The notes under the pieces: model-generated
Told to the model about the DNA's origin: nothing
The model's input: the letters and a program-made list of their open reading frames with translations, nothing else
Database searches by the model: none
In this document: piece after piece, positions 45,458-54,605 of the stretch
How the letters are laid out: each line of letters opens with the position of its first letter
How positions within the stretch are numbered: position 1 is the first letter of the stretch
Position numbers and translations under genes: made by a program
Assembly (NCBI RefSeq): GCF_029625295.1
Contig: NZ_CP121112.1
Span: 2,294,001-2,358,000, forward strand
Length of the DNA: 64,000 nucleotides
Reading direction: 5' to 3'
From: Flavobacterium gyeonganense
GTDB taxonomy: Bacteria > Bacteroidota > Bacteroidia > Flavobacteriales > Flavobacteriaceae

Positions 45458-45493
45458 AAAAAACGTATCAGATTAAGTTTCGATACGTTTTTT
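45458..45493. terminator. Bidirectional terminator between the DUF6249 gene and rnhA
   Basis: aaaaaacgtatc pairs with gatacgtttttt around 12 bases. Confidence 0.85.
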
Positions 45494-45496
45494 ATT

Positions 45497-45976
45497 TTAT
45501 ATTAGTTTAGAATCTGTATTTTCATAATAAGAATCTACAGAAAGTTTAGGCTGCATTGATGCCATAACAGCCAGTTGGTCGCATCGTTCATTTTGTGGAT
45601 GGTTATTATGGCCTTTGATCCACTTAAAATCGACATTATGTTTGCGGTATACAATTAAAAAACGCTTCCAGAGGTCGGCATTTTTTCTTCCGGCAAAACC
45701 TTTTTTCTCCCATCCTAAAACCCATTTTTTTTCGACAGAGTCCACAACATATTTAGAATCTGAAATTACAAGGACTTTCATGTTTGGCTTTTTGAGTTTT
45801 TCTAATCCCACAATTACAGCCAGAAGTTCCATTCTGTTATTAGTAGTGAGACGAAAACCTTCGTAGAATTCTTTTTTATGCGGAGTCCCAACGAGTTCCA
45901 TCACTACTCCGTAACCTCCATTTCCTGGATTTCCTTTTGCGGCACCGTCTGTATATATATGTACTTCGTGATTCAT
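45497..45976 (-). CDS. rnhA: Ribonuclease HI
   Basis: RNase HI cuts the RNA strand of RNA-DNA hybrids. The 159-residue protein has the four acidic sites in HIYTDGAAKGNPG, RMELLAVIVGLE, VISDSKYVVDSV and ERCDQLA, and the basic handle-like KKWVLGWEKKGFAGRKN. The length is normal. It runs toward the DUF6249 gene with a shared terminator; purN lies upstream on the same strand, 91 bases away. Confidence 0.96.
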   Translation of the reverse strand: MNHEVHIYTDGAAKGNPGNGGYGVVMELVGTPHKKEFYEGFRLTTNNRMELLAVIVGLEKLKKPNMKVLVISDSKYVVDSVEKKWVLGWEKKGFAGRKNADLWKRFLIVYRKHNVDFKWIKGHNNHPQNERCDQLAVMASMQPKLSVDSYYENTDSKLI

Positions 45977-46067
45977 TTAGACTTCTTAGATATTAGAATT
46001 TTAGACCTTTTTAGATTTTGGATTTTCAGACTCTTAAAATCTAAGAAATCTAAACAATCAAAATAAT
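45977..46067. repeat. Short simple-repeat spacer between purN and rnhA
   Basis: Recurring words around tcttaga, ttttagac and aaatctaagaaatctaaa make a degenerate repeat, similar to fillers elsewhere in the window. No gene or clear terminator. Confidence 0.4.
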
Positions 46068-46631
46068 TTATTGTTCTAATATGGTCTGAATAATTTCCGG
46101 AAAATGTTTTTGCTCCAGTTCATGAATCTTCTCTGCAACGGTTTCTGGAGTGTCTTCGTCTGTTAAAGCCACATTTGCCTGAAAGATAATAGCCCCTTCA
46201 TCGTAATGCTCATTTACATAATGAATTGATATTCCGGTTTCTTTCTCCTTATTATTAACTATCGCCCTGTGGATATGCATCCCGTACATACCTTTCCCTC
46301 CGTAATTTGGTAAAAGCGCAGGATGTATATTGATTATTTTATGAGGGTATTGCTCAATTATATTTTCAGGGAATTTGAGTAAAAAACCAGCCAGGACAAT
46401 CAAATCCGGATCGATTTTTTGTATTTTTTGTAAGATATTACGTTCTAAAAGTTCGTTTTTTGAGAAGATTTCGACTGGAATTTGATGTTTTTCTGCCCTT
46501 TCAATAACTTTTGCATTTGCGTTATTTGTAAAGATGGAAACAACTCTTGCGATTTCGGTTTTTTTAAAGTATGTAATAATATTTTCTGCGTTACTTCCTG
46601 AACCTGAGGCAAAAACGATAATTTTTTTCAT
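46068..46631 (-). CDS. purN: Phosphoribosylglycinamide formyltransferase PurN
   Basis: PurN adds the formyl group from 10-formyl-THF to GAR in purine synthesis. The reading from 46631 (MKKIIVFASGSGSNAENI) gives 187 residues; the frame is open 33 codons further up, but only with a hydrophobic, poorly conserved lead. The catalytic region is KIINIHPALLPNYGGKGMYG, with HYVNEHYDEGAII further on. It is on the same strand as purF but 5 kb away. Confidence 0.95.
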   Translation of the reverse strand: MKKIIVFASGSGSNAENIITYFKKTEIARVVSIFTNNANAKVIERAEKHQIPVEIFSKNELLERNILQKIQKIDPDLIVLAGFLLKFPENIIEQYPHKIINIHPALLPNYGGKGMYGMHIHRAIVNNKEKETGISIHYVNEHYDEGAIIFQANVALTDEDTPETVAEKIHELEQKHFPEIIQTILEQ

Positions 46632-46806
46632 AATCAAATTTATTTTGAGAATGCAAAAAACGGAATAAAAAATCAAAATAAATAGTATTGAAACACCTTT
46701 CTTGAAATTAATTTTATAAATTAGTAACACATTTATTAACTAAATAGTTGTTTTAAAATAAAGTTTTTTATTTTTGCCAACAAATTAAATTCTAAAATTA
46801 AAGATT

Positions 46807-47043
46807 ATGTCAGACATTGCATCAAGAGTAAAAGCGATTATCGTAGACAAATTAGGTGTTGACGAAAACGAAGTTGTAACAGAAGCAAGCTTCACTAATG
46901 ATTTAGGAGCTGACTCATTAGACACTGTTGAGCTTATTATGGAATTCGAAAAAGAATTTGATATTCAAATTCCAGACGATCAAGCAGAAAACATTGCTAC
47001 TGTTGGTCAAGCTATTTCTTATATCGAGGAAGCTAAAAAATAA
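46807..47043 (+). CDS. acpP: Acyl carrier protein
   Basis: AcpP carries growing acyl chains on phosphopantetheine. The 78-residue protein has the attachment serine S37 in [15 protein letters not shown] and the usual acidic composition. It is followed by a terminator-like hairpin and, after 180 bases, by fabF. It lies divergent from purN. Confidence 0.97.
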   Translation: MSDIASRVKAIIVDKLGVDENEVVTEASFTNDLGADSLDTVELIMEFEKEFDIQIPDDQAENIATVGQAISYIEEAKK

Positions 47044-47045
47044 TA

Positions 47046-47092
47046 ATATCACACCCGATTCTGATTTAATTAGAATTCGGGTGTTATTATTT
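47046..47092 (+). terminator. Terminator or attenuator between acpP and fabF
   Basis: acacccgattct pairs with agaattcgggtgt, flanked by A and T runs. It would allow more acpP than fabF transcript. Confidence 0.8.
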
Positions 47093-47151
47093 TAAAAAAA
47101 TTAAAATTTCGATTGATTTTCAATCCAAAAGATATATTTATATTGTAATTC

Positions 47152-47194
47152 CCATGGCTCTTAAGTAACAATACAGTTAAGAAATCATGGGTTT
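47152..47194 (+). promoter_or_regulatory. Hairpin in the fabF leader
   Basis: cccatg...catggg (outer) and cttaa...ttaag (inner) pair across 20-odd bases, 30 bases before the fabF start. Function unknown. Confidence 0.35.
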
Positions 47195-47223
47195 TATTTG
47201 TTTAAGATACAAAATACATATTT

Positions 47224-48477
47224 ATGGCATTAAAGCGAGTTGTTGTAACAGGATTAGGTGCTCTTACTCCTATCGGGAATAATATCCAGGAGTATTGGGA
47301 TGCACTTATTAATGGAGTTAGCGGTGCTGCCCCAATAACGTATTACGATACAGAGAAACATAAAACTAAGTTTGCCTGTGAAGTAAAAAACTTCAATATT
47401 GAGGATTATATGGACCGTAAAGAATCTCGTAGATTAGATAAATTTGCTCAGTATGCAATTGCTGCGAGTGATGAAGCTATTAAAGATGCGGGATTAACAG
47501 ACGAAAATATCGACAAACAAAGAGTAGGAGTTATCTGGGGAGCAGGAATTGGAGGTTTAGAAACTTTCCAGGATGAAGTAATGTACTATGCAAAAGGTGA
47601 CGGAACTCCAAAATTCAATCCTTTCTTTATTCCTAAAATGATCGCTGATATTGCACCGGCACATATTTCGATGCGTAATGGTTATATGGGACCTAATTAT
47701 ACTACCGTTTCGGCTTGTGCTTCTTCTGCAAATGCTTTAATTGATGCTTTCAACTATATTCGTTTAGGGATGTGTGATGTTATTGTATCCGGTGGTTCTG
47801 AAGCCGCAGTTACAATTGCTGGTATGGGAGGTTTTAGTTCAATGCACGCTCTTTCAACAAGAAATGAAAGCCCGGAAACAGCTTCAAGACCTTTTGATGC
47901 CACAAGAGATGGTTTTGTTTTAGGTGAAGGCGCAGGAGCTTTGGTTCTTGAAGAATATGAACATGCAAAAGCCAGAGGAGCAAAAATTTATTGCGAAATT
48001 GGTGGCGGCGGAATGTCATCTGATGCTTACCATTTAACAGCTCCACATCCGGAGGGAATTGGTGTTATTGCAGTAATGAAAAATACTTTAAGAGATGCCG
48101 GAATGAACCCTGAAGATGTTGATCATATCAACACACACGGAACTTCAACTCCTCTTGGTGACGTAGCTGAGTTAAAAGCTATTAGTAATGTTTTTGGTGA
48201 ACATGCTAAAAATATCAATATAAATTCAACAAAATCCATGACAGGACATTTACTTGGTGCTGCAGGGGCTATCGAAGCTATTGCTTCTATTTTAGCAATG
48301 AAACACAGTATTGTTCCTCCAACAATAAATCATACTGTGGTGGATGAAAACATTGATCCATCATTAAATCTTACCTTAAATAAACCTCAAAAAAGAGAAG
48401 TAAATGTTGCTATGAGTAATACTTTTGGTTTTGGAGGACATAATGCCTGTGTATTGTTTAAAAAATTAGCTGACTAA
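47224..48477 (+). CDS. fabF: 3-oxoacyl-ACP synthase II
   Basis: FabF elongates fatty acids by condensing acyl-enzyme with malonyl-ACP. The 417-residue protein has the catalytic cysteine in TVSACASSANALI (about residue 165) and histidines in HINTHGTSTPLGD and SMTGHLLGAAGAIEA. The length is normal. rnc follows after 9 bases, in the order acpP-fabF-rnc common to many bacteria. Confidence 0.97.
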   Translation: MALKRVVVTGLGALTPIGNNIQEYWDALINGVSGAAPITYYDTEKHKTKFACEVKNFNIEDYMDRKESRRLDKFAQYAIAASDEAIKDAGLTDENIDKQRVGVIWGAGIGGLETFQDEVMYYAKGDGTPKFNPFFIPKMIADIAPAHISMRNGYMGPNYTTVSACASSANALIDAFNYIRLGMCDVIVSGGSEAAVTIAGMGGFSSMHALSTRNESPETASRPFDATRDGFVLGEGAGALVLEEYEHAKARGAKIYCEIGGGGMSSDAYHLTAPHPEGIGVIAVMKNTLRDAGMNPEDVDHINTHGTSTPLGDVAELKAISNVFGEHAKNININSTKSMTGHLLGAAGAIEAIASILAMKHSIVPPTINHTVVDENIDPSLNLTLNKPQKREVNVAMSNTFGFGGHNACVLFKKLAD

Positions 48478-48486
48478 TTTCTGTAT

Positions 48487-49227
48487 ATGAATATTATCAA
48501 AAAAATATTTTCAAAATCCCGTTCTCAAGAAGACGGGATTTTTTTTGACACTATTCAGAAAATTCTTGGTTTTCAGCCAGTTTCGCTGGGATTTTACAGG
48601 AAAGCTTTTACACATCGCTCTTCTAATAAATTGGATGAATCAGGAAATCCAATTAATTATGAGCGACTCGAGTTTCTGGGAGATGCTATGTTGAGCTCGG
48701 TCATAGCTGCGCATTTGTATAATAAAGCGCCTAACGGAGATGAGGGTTATTTAACCAAAATGCGCTCTAAAATTGTGAGCAGGGAACACTTGAACGAATT
48801 AGGTAAAGATTTAAATTTAGTACGATTTGTAGAGAGTAAGGTGCCTATTCAGCATTTTGGTGAAAATATTCATGGAAATATTTTCGAAGCACTTATAGGT
48901 GCAATCTATTTAGATCTGGGATATTCTTTTTGTGAAAAATTTATTCAAAACAGAGTTATTATACCGTATGTCGATATTGCCCGGCTTGAAGGGAAAGTAA
49001 TCAGTTATAAAAGTTTGGTTATTGAATGGTGTCAGAAAGAAAAGAAAGTTTTTCATTATGATATTTTTGAAGATAATGGCATTGACGGACAGCGTTTGTT
49101 TGGGGTCAAATTAAGTATAGACGATAAAATTATAGCAAGGGCACGAGCTACTTCGAAAAAGAAGGCAGAAGAGAAAGCATCACAGCGCGCTTATTTCGCA
49201 TTTCAGGAAAAAATGGATAAGAAATAA
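48487..49227 (+). CDS. rnc: Ribonuclease III
   Basis: RNase III cuts double-stranded RNA, maturing rRNA and processing mRNAs. The 246-residue protein has the signature ERLEFLGDAMLSSVIA (about 58-73) with its acidic catalytic residues, a second acidic site in NIFEALIGAIYLDLGY, and a C-terminal dsRNA-binding domain (SYKSLVIEWCQKEKK, ATSKKKAEEKASQRAY). It lies 9 bases behind fabF. Confidence 0.97.
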   Translation: MNIIKKIFSKSRSQEDGIFFDTIQKILGFQPVSLGFYRKAFTHRSSNKLDESGNPINYERLEFLGDAMLSSVIAAHLYNKAPNGDEGYLTKMRSKIVSREHLNELGKDLNLVRFVESKVPIQHFGENIHGNIFEALIGAIYLDLGYSFCEKFIQNRVIIPYVDIARLEGKVISYKSLVIEWCQKEKKVFHYDIFEDNGIDGQRLFGVKLSIDDKIIARARATSKKKAEEKASQRAYFAFQEKMDKK

Positions 49228-49352
49228 AACAAAAATTAGTGCGATATATTTAATGCTATAACGTTTTCGTTTATAAATTAACAAAAACATACTGTTCTTA
49301 ACTATTTAAGCTACGATAGAAATAGTATATTTACAGCTTGATATTTCATGAC

Positions 49353-49841
49353 ATGGCTGTTCATAGATTGGATTTAGACGAATTTGACGAGATTGATTAT
49401 TATTTAATGGCAATCCATACTTCTTTAGAAGATTATAGATTAGCCTATTTTATAAATAAAAAACTTCCGATAAACTTAAGTAAGAGCAAAAACGAGATTC
49501 ATGCTCAGACTAAGGAAGGTGAGACAAATTTTTCAAGATTCTATTACTATGATACTGAGAAAGCCATTTCGTGGAACTTGATTCAGAATAAAAATGAAAT
49601 CATTTCTGTGAGTAAAAATGATTTTCAGAATTTGTTTTCTAATGAAAATAGTGAGATTTCAACAACAATTCATTTACTTCCTGAATTCAAAAAAGTAGAT
49701 TTTTTCCTGAAAATCGATAATAGCGGTGAGGCTATAAACTTTTCAGAAATACAGCAAAAGCTAAATACAATTGAGAGTATCGCGGCTATTTATGCTGTAG
49801 ATATCAATAAAATAAAATCAAAAAACAATTTAATTTTTTAA
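49353..49841 (+). CDS. IPExxxVDY family protein
   Basis: The 162-residue protein belongs to a Bacteroidota family named for a motif seen here as LLPEFKKVDFFL. I chose the ATG at 49353 (MAVHRLDLDEFDEIDY); the frame opens 15 bases earlier with a TTG only. It has no signal peptide and unknown function. It starts 125 bases after rnc and ends 4 bases before pyk, so it is coupled to pyruvate kinase expression. Confidence 0.85.
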   Translation: MAVHRLDLDEFDEIDYYLMAIHTSLEDYRLAYFINKKLPINLSKSKNEIHAQTKEGETNFSRFYYYDTEKAISWNLIQNKNEIISVSKNDFQNLFSNENSEISTTIHLLPEFKKVDFFLKIDNSGEAINFSEIQQKLNTIESIAAIYAVDINKIKSKNNLIF

Positions 49842-49845
49842 AGAA

Positions 49846-51279
49846 ATGCTTACAAACAAAAAAACCAAAATTGTAGCTACGCTTGGGCCTGCATGTAGTA
49901 CGAGAGAGATCATTAAAGATATGATCGAAGCAGGGGTTAATGTGTTCAGAATCAATTTTTCGCATGCAGATTATGAAGGAGTTAAAGAGAAGATAAATAT
50001 TATTAGAGGACTAAACGAAGAATTTGGTTACACTACAGCAATTCTAGGGGATTTGCAAGGGCCAAAACTTAGAGTTGGTGTAATGGAAGAAGGGACTGTA
50101 GTTAATGATGGTGATTTAATCACTTTTACAACTGCTGAGGATATTATTGGAAATGCAAAAAAAGCATTTATGAAATATCAAAATTTCCCAAATGATGTAA
50201 ATGTTGGCGAGCGTATTTTGCTTGATGATGGTAAATTGATTTTTGAAATTGTTTCAACAGATAAAAAGTCTGAAGTTGTTGCTAAGGTAATTCAGGGTGG
50301 AGAATTGAAATCTAAAAAAGGAGTCAATCTTCCAAACACTAAAATTTCATTACCAGCTTTAACTGAAAAAGATATTGCAGATGCCATTTTTGCTATTGAG
50401 CAAAAAGTAGACTGGATAGCACTTTCATTTGTGAAAACACCTCGCGATTTGCAAGACTTACAGGAGTTAATTGCAAAACATTCAGAAGTTAAAATTCCAA
50501 TTATTGCTAAAATTGAAATGCCGGAAGCTCTTGAGAATATGGATAGAATTGTAGCTTATTGCGATGGTTTGATGGTGGCTCGTGGGGATTTAGGAGTTGA
50601 ACTTCCTGCTCATGAAGTGCCATTAGTTCAAAAAGACTTAATTCGCAGAGCAAAAACTGCCAGAATTCCTGTTATCGTTGCTACACAAATGATGGAAACA
50701 ATGATTACAAGTTTAACTCCAACAAGAGCAGAAGTTAATGATGTTGCTAACTCAGTAATGGACGGAGCTGATGCTGTGATGTTATCTGGAGAAACAGCTA
50801 CTGGAAATTATCCTGTACAGGTAATTCAGAGAATGACGCAGATTTGTGAAGCTGTTGAAGATTCTCCGCTTATTCATGTACCTCAAAATACACCTCAAAT
50901 CAAAACAAAACGTTTTATTACTAAAACAATTTGTCAACAGGCTGCTATAATGGCCAACACAATTCAGGCAAAAGCAATCTGTACACTTACAAATAGCGGT
51001 TATACTGCTTTCCAAATTTCTGCCTGGAGACCATCCTCTGCACATATCCTGGTATTTACTTCAAACAGAAGGATTTTAACGCAATTAAATTTATTATGGG
51101 GAGTTAAATCATTCTTCTATGATAATGAAAGCAGTACTGATGATACAGTAACTGATGTAAATAAAATTGCTGTAGAAAAAGGTTATGCTGTAAAAGGAGA
51201 TTATTTAATTAATCTTGCTGCAATGCCAATTAAAGACAAAGGAATGGTAAATACCATGAGAGTTTCTGAAATAGAATAA
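49846..51279 (+). CDS. pyk: Pyruvate kinase
   Basis: Pyruvate kinase makes ATP and pyruvate from phosphoenolpyruvate. The 477-residue protein has KTKIVATLGPACS, GDLQGPKLRVG, the active-site IAKIEMPEALENMD and VARGDLGVELP. The length is normal. It is the last gene of the acpP-to-pyk run and ends in a terminator. Confidence 0.97.
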   Translation: MLTNKKTKIVATLGPACSTREIIKDMIEAGVNVFRINFSHADYEGVKEKINIIRGLNEEFGYTTAILGDLQGPKLRVGVMEEGTVVNDGDLITFTTAEDIIGNAKKAFMKYQNFPNDVNVGERILLDDGKLIFEIVSTDKKSEVVAKVIQGGELKSKKGVNLPNTKISLPALTEKDIADAIFAIEQKVDWIALSFVKTPRDLQDLQELIAKHSEVKIPIIAKIEMPEALENMDRIVAYCDGLMVARGDLGVELPAHEVPLVQKDLIRRAKTARIPVIVATQMMETMITSLTPTRAEVNDVANSVMDGADAVMLSGETATGNYPVQVIQRMTQICEAVEDSPLIHVPQNTPQIKTKRFITKTICQQAAIMANTIQAKAICTLTNSGYTAFQISAWRPSSAHILVFTSNRRILTQLNLLWGVKSFFYDNESSTDDTVTDVNKIAVEKGYAVKGDYLINLAAMPIKDKGMVNTMRVSEIE

Positions 51280-51304
51280 ATTTTTTAGAAAACAGCTAAA
51301 TATT

Positions 51305-51336
51305 AAAGCCGCCAAAATCTATTTTTGGTGGCTTTT
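51305..51336 (+). terminator. Terminator of pyk
   Basis: aaagccgccaaaa pairs with ttttggtggctttt. Confidence 0.85.
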
Positions 51337-51517
51337 CTGTATAAAACATTTTTATTTATTTATTCTTTTATTTAATAAATAATTGATTTTAATTGAATTA
51401 CAAATAATGCAATGAAAATTTAACGAAACAGATACTAACAAATTGTATAGAATTTGATTGTTTTGTAACAAAATATAAATTGTAATTACTAATTTATTAA
51501 ATCATTAAATAAAAATT

Positions 51518-52716
51518 ATGAATCGATTATCAATCAAATCAGTAGTATTGATTGCTTCTGTCTTTTTTGTTGGAGTGGCTAGCTGTTTCGCACAAGACAT
51601 TTTAGTAAATTCACTTAAGCTTAATGCAAGTGAAAAGAGCAAGGAAAACTTTAAATTCACCGAAGTAATTAATTTAGGAACTACCTCAGTAAAATTGCAG
51701 GGTTCTTCAGGAACTTGCTGGAGTTATTCTACAAATTCTTTTTAGAGTCTGAAATGATTCGTTTAGGAAAACAGCCAGTTGAGTTGTCTCAGATTTTTTC
51801 AGCAAGAAATGTATATGTTGAAAAAGGTAAAAATTATGTACGCATGCATGGTGCTGTTACTTTAGGGGACGGTGGTTCTTTGCATGATGTAATTAATATG
51901 TATAAAAAATACGGAACTGTTCCGAGAGAAGTGTACACAGGATTAAATTACGGAACAGATAAAAATAAATTTGCTGAAATGGCAGCTCTTATTGAAGGAG
52001 TATTGACAGCAGTAGTTAAAAATCCAAATGGGGAACTGACTCCAAACTGGCAAAAAGCCTACGCATCTGTAATTGATTCTTATTTAGGAAAAGTTCCAGA
52101 TAATTTTGACTATAAAGGAAAAAACTACACGCCACAAAGTTTTGCTAAAGAAGTTGTTGGAATTAATCCTGATGAGTATGTAGAAATGTCATCATTTACA
52201 ACAGCTCCGTATTACCAAAAAACAGTATTGGCAGTACCTGATAACTGGTCATTTGATCAGGTTTATAATGTAAAAGTAAATGATATGACAGATGTTATTG
52301 ATAATGCTTTGAAAAAAGGGTATACTGTAGCGTGGGCAACAGATGTGAGTGAGAAAAGCTTTAGCTGGAAAAATGGCGTTGCTTATGTTGCTACAAAAAA
52401 ATATGATGATATGACGGCGGAAGAAAAGGCCGACATGTTCAACGGCCCAAAAGCCGAACCTGAGATTACTGCAGAAATGCGTCAGGCTGCTTTCGATAAT
52501 TACCAGACTACAGATGATCACGGAATGCATATTATCGGTTTGGCAAAAGATCAGACAGGAAAAGAATATTATATTGTAAAAAATTCATGGGGAGAAACAA
52601 ATGATTATAAAGGTTTCTTGTTTGTAACTAAAAATTTTGTAAAATATAAAACAACAGCTTTAATGGTTAACAAAGGAGGAATTCCATCTGAGATTGCAAA
52701 AAAACTTGGAGTTTAA
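51518..52716 (+). pseudogene. C1-family peptidase (bleomycin-hydrolase/PepC-like), single-base frameshift
   Basis: The first frame has a signal peptide (SVVLIASVFFVGVASCFAQ) and the catalytic cysteine in SSGTCWSYSTNSF, then stops at 51743-51745. Adding one T to the T5 run at 51739-51743 joins it to the second frame (LESEMIRLGKQPVELSQ). That frame carries the catalytic histidine in DDHGMHIIGL and asparagine in VKNSWGETN. The joined protein is 399 residues, normal for this family. It is exported, unlike cytosolic PepC. A sequence error is the simplest cause of the break. Confidence 0.9.
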
Positions 52717-52874
52717 TTTATTAAAGGTTTTAATTATCCTGACAATACTTAGACATTGCGTTTTAAGATTTGTCGGGATTTTTGTTGTTAAATAGCAATA
52801 TAAATTAGGTTAATAAGTTACTTGTTTAAAGCGGTTCTTTCTATATTTTTGTAATAAAGATTAAATAATTAAAA

Positions 52875-53600
52875 ATGAGAACATTTGTTATAGGTGACAT
52901 TCATGGTGGCTTACTCGCACTTGAGCAGGTGATGAAAAGAGCTGAAGTTACAGAGAAAGATACCTTAATATTTCTTGGGGATTACGTTGATGGGTGGAGC
53001 CAGTCGCCACAAGTAATTGATTATTTGATTGATCTTCAAAGTAAGCAAAATTGTATTTGCATCAGAGGAAATCACGATGAGCTCTTATTAGAATGGCTTA
53101 AAAATGCAAAAAATAATGAGCTTTGGTATCAGCATGGTGGTGAGGCTACGGTTTTGGCTTATGAAAAATTAAATAAAGGCCAAAAACAAAAGCATATAAA
53201 ATTTTTAGAATCACTAGAAGATTATCATCTTGATGAACAAAATCGTTTATTTGTTCATGCGGGTTTTACAAATTTAAACGGTGTTGGCTATGAATACTTC
53301 CCAACATTATTTTACTGGGACAGAACTTTATGGGAAACAGCCCTTTCTTTGGATCCAAATATGAAAAAAGACGATTTGTATTATCCAAAAAGGTTTACAC
53401 TATACAAAGAAATTTTTATTGGGCATACACCTGTGAGTCGGATTGGTGAAACGGTTCCTATCAATAAGGCTTGTGTTTGGAATATTGATACCGGAGCTGC
53501 TTTTAAAGGGCCTTTGACAATAATGAATGTTGATACAAAAGAGTTTTGGCAGAGCGAGCCTTTAAATAAGCTGTATTCTAACGAAAGGGGAAGAAATTAA
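52875..53600 (+). CDS. Metallophosphatase, serine/threonine phosphatase or ApaH-like
   Basis: The 241-residue protein has the metallophosphoesterase motifs GDIHGGLLALEQV, FLGDYVDGWSQSP and CIRGNHDELL, then VHAGFTN and IGHTPVSRIGE. The plan is that of PPP-type phosphatases and diadenosine-tetraphosphatases of bacteria. It has no signal peptide, so it is cytosolic. The substrate is not clear from sequence. It lies alone between the peptidase and the DUF6646 gene, 43 bases before the latter. Confidence 0.93.
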   Translation: MRTFVIGDIHGGLLALEQVMKRAEVTEKDTLIFLGDYVDGWSQSPQVIDYLIDLQSKQNCICIRGNHDELLLEWLKNAKNNELWYQHGGEATVLAYEKLNKGQKQKHIKFLESLEDYHLDEQNRLFVHAGFTNLNGVGYEYFPTLFYWDRTLWETALSLDPNMKKDDLYYPKRFTLYKEIFIGHTPVSRIGETVPINKACVWNIDTGAAFKGPLTIMNVDTKEFWQSEPLNKLYSNERGRN

Positions 53601-53643
53601 TTGTAAATTTCTATTTTTGCACTCAAAATATATTTTAAAAATT

Positions 53644-54174
53644 ATGAAAAAAGTTATCACACTATTATTTTTAGTATTGGTAGGATTTGTACAGGCACAA
53701 CAGGCATTTAAAGGAAAAGGAGATACAAAAATTAATGTTGGAGCCAATTTACAAAATGACGGATCCGGAATCCAGGGTTCTATTGATTTTGGTTTGGCAG
53801 AAAATTTTTCTTATGGTTTTGTAGCTTCCTATTTGTTAGGAGTAAATGAGTTCTCTGGTTTTTATAATGGAGGGACTACTCCATATGTAAATGAAAAGCC
53901 TGAATTTAAAGATCGCTTTGATGCAAAATTCAGAATAAATGCGAACATAGGAAATGTTTTTAATATTGATGAAAAATTAGATATTTATCCTGGTTTAAAT
54001 TTGGGACTGAAAAATTTCGGAGGCCATGTTGGGGGACGATATTTTTTTACTGAAGGATTTGGAGTATTTACTGAATTAGGATTTCCAATTGCAAAATACA
54101 GTGATGATAATGATTTATTTGATCATTTAAACAATCAGGTTACTTTTAGCCTTGGTGCTTCATTTAATTTGTAG
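53644..54174 (+). CDS. DUF6646 outer-membrane protein
   Basis: The reading from 53644 (MKKVITLLFLVLVGFVQAQ) gives 176 residues with a signal peptide. The rest is a set of amphipathic strands with aromatic ends (NLGLKNFGGHVGGRYFF, VTFSLGASFNL), fitting a small beta barrel of the DUF6646 family. Function unknown. A strong terminator follows. Confidence 0.82.
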   Translation: MKKVITLLFLVLVGFVQAQQAFKGKGDTKINVGANLQNDGSGIQGSIDFGLAENFSYGFVASYLLGVNEFSGFYNGGTTPYVNEKPEFKDRFDAKFRINANIGNVFNIDEKLDIYPGLNLGLKNFGGHVGGRYFFTEGFGVFTELGFPIAKYSDDNDLFDHLNNQVTFSLGASFNL

Positions 54175-54190
54175 ATACTAAATTAAAGAT

Positions 54191-54230
54191 AAAAGCGGCG
54201 GTTTTGAAATTTTCAAAACCGCCGCTTTTT
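54191..54230 (+). terminator. Terminator of the DUF6646 gene
   Basis: aaaagcggcggttttgaaa pairs with ttcaaaaccgccgctttt, a very strong stem with a T run. Confidence 0.9.
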
Positions 54231-54531
54231 ATTTGGAAGGAATTTGAATCTTTTTTTAATTAAAATTGTAAAATGAAGAGTTTAAAATTGGAAGAGTTTT
54301 TATGGTAAAAGTAAGAATATGCTTGCTGCTTAATTTCTTTGTTTGTGGAATGTGAATTTTAAAGTTTGAGATTAAGTTAGTTTATGGTTACGTTAGTATT
54401 TTCAATTACTTGAGTGCTTTTGAACTACAACGTTTTAGTTGCTTAAGTAGTAATTTATTAACATGTATTTTTTGCTATATGTAATTTTTTGTTTAAATAA
54501 TTTTTATATTAATAAAAAACATTTATTTTAG

Positions 54532-54545
54532 TGTAATCGATTACA
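54532..54545. promoter_or_regulatory. LacI-like operator before the first pectate lyase gene
   Basis: TGTAATCGATTACA is a perfect 14-bp palindrome with the central CG of LacI-family sites. Nearly the same site precedes the second lyase gene. Confidence 0.7.
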
Positions 54546-54605
54546 TCTCGACTTTCTATTATTTAAAAAATAAACTATCTAATCTATTTACTTTAAACCA
54601 CATTT

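Larger units (their letters stand above)
54175..54605. other. Regulatory gap before the first pectate lyase gene
   Basis: 431 bases without a gene: a terminator at the start, AT-rich sequence, and the palindrome TGTAATCGATTACA 61 bases before the start codon. I see no other structure. Confidence 0.6.
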
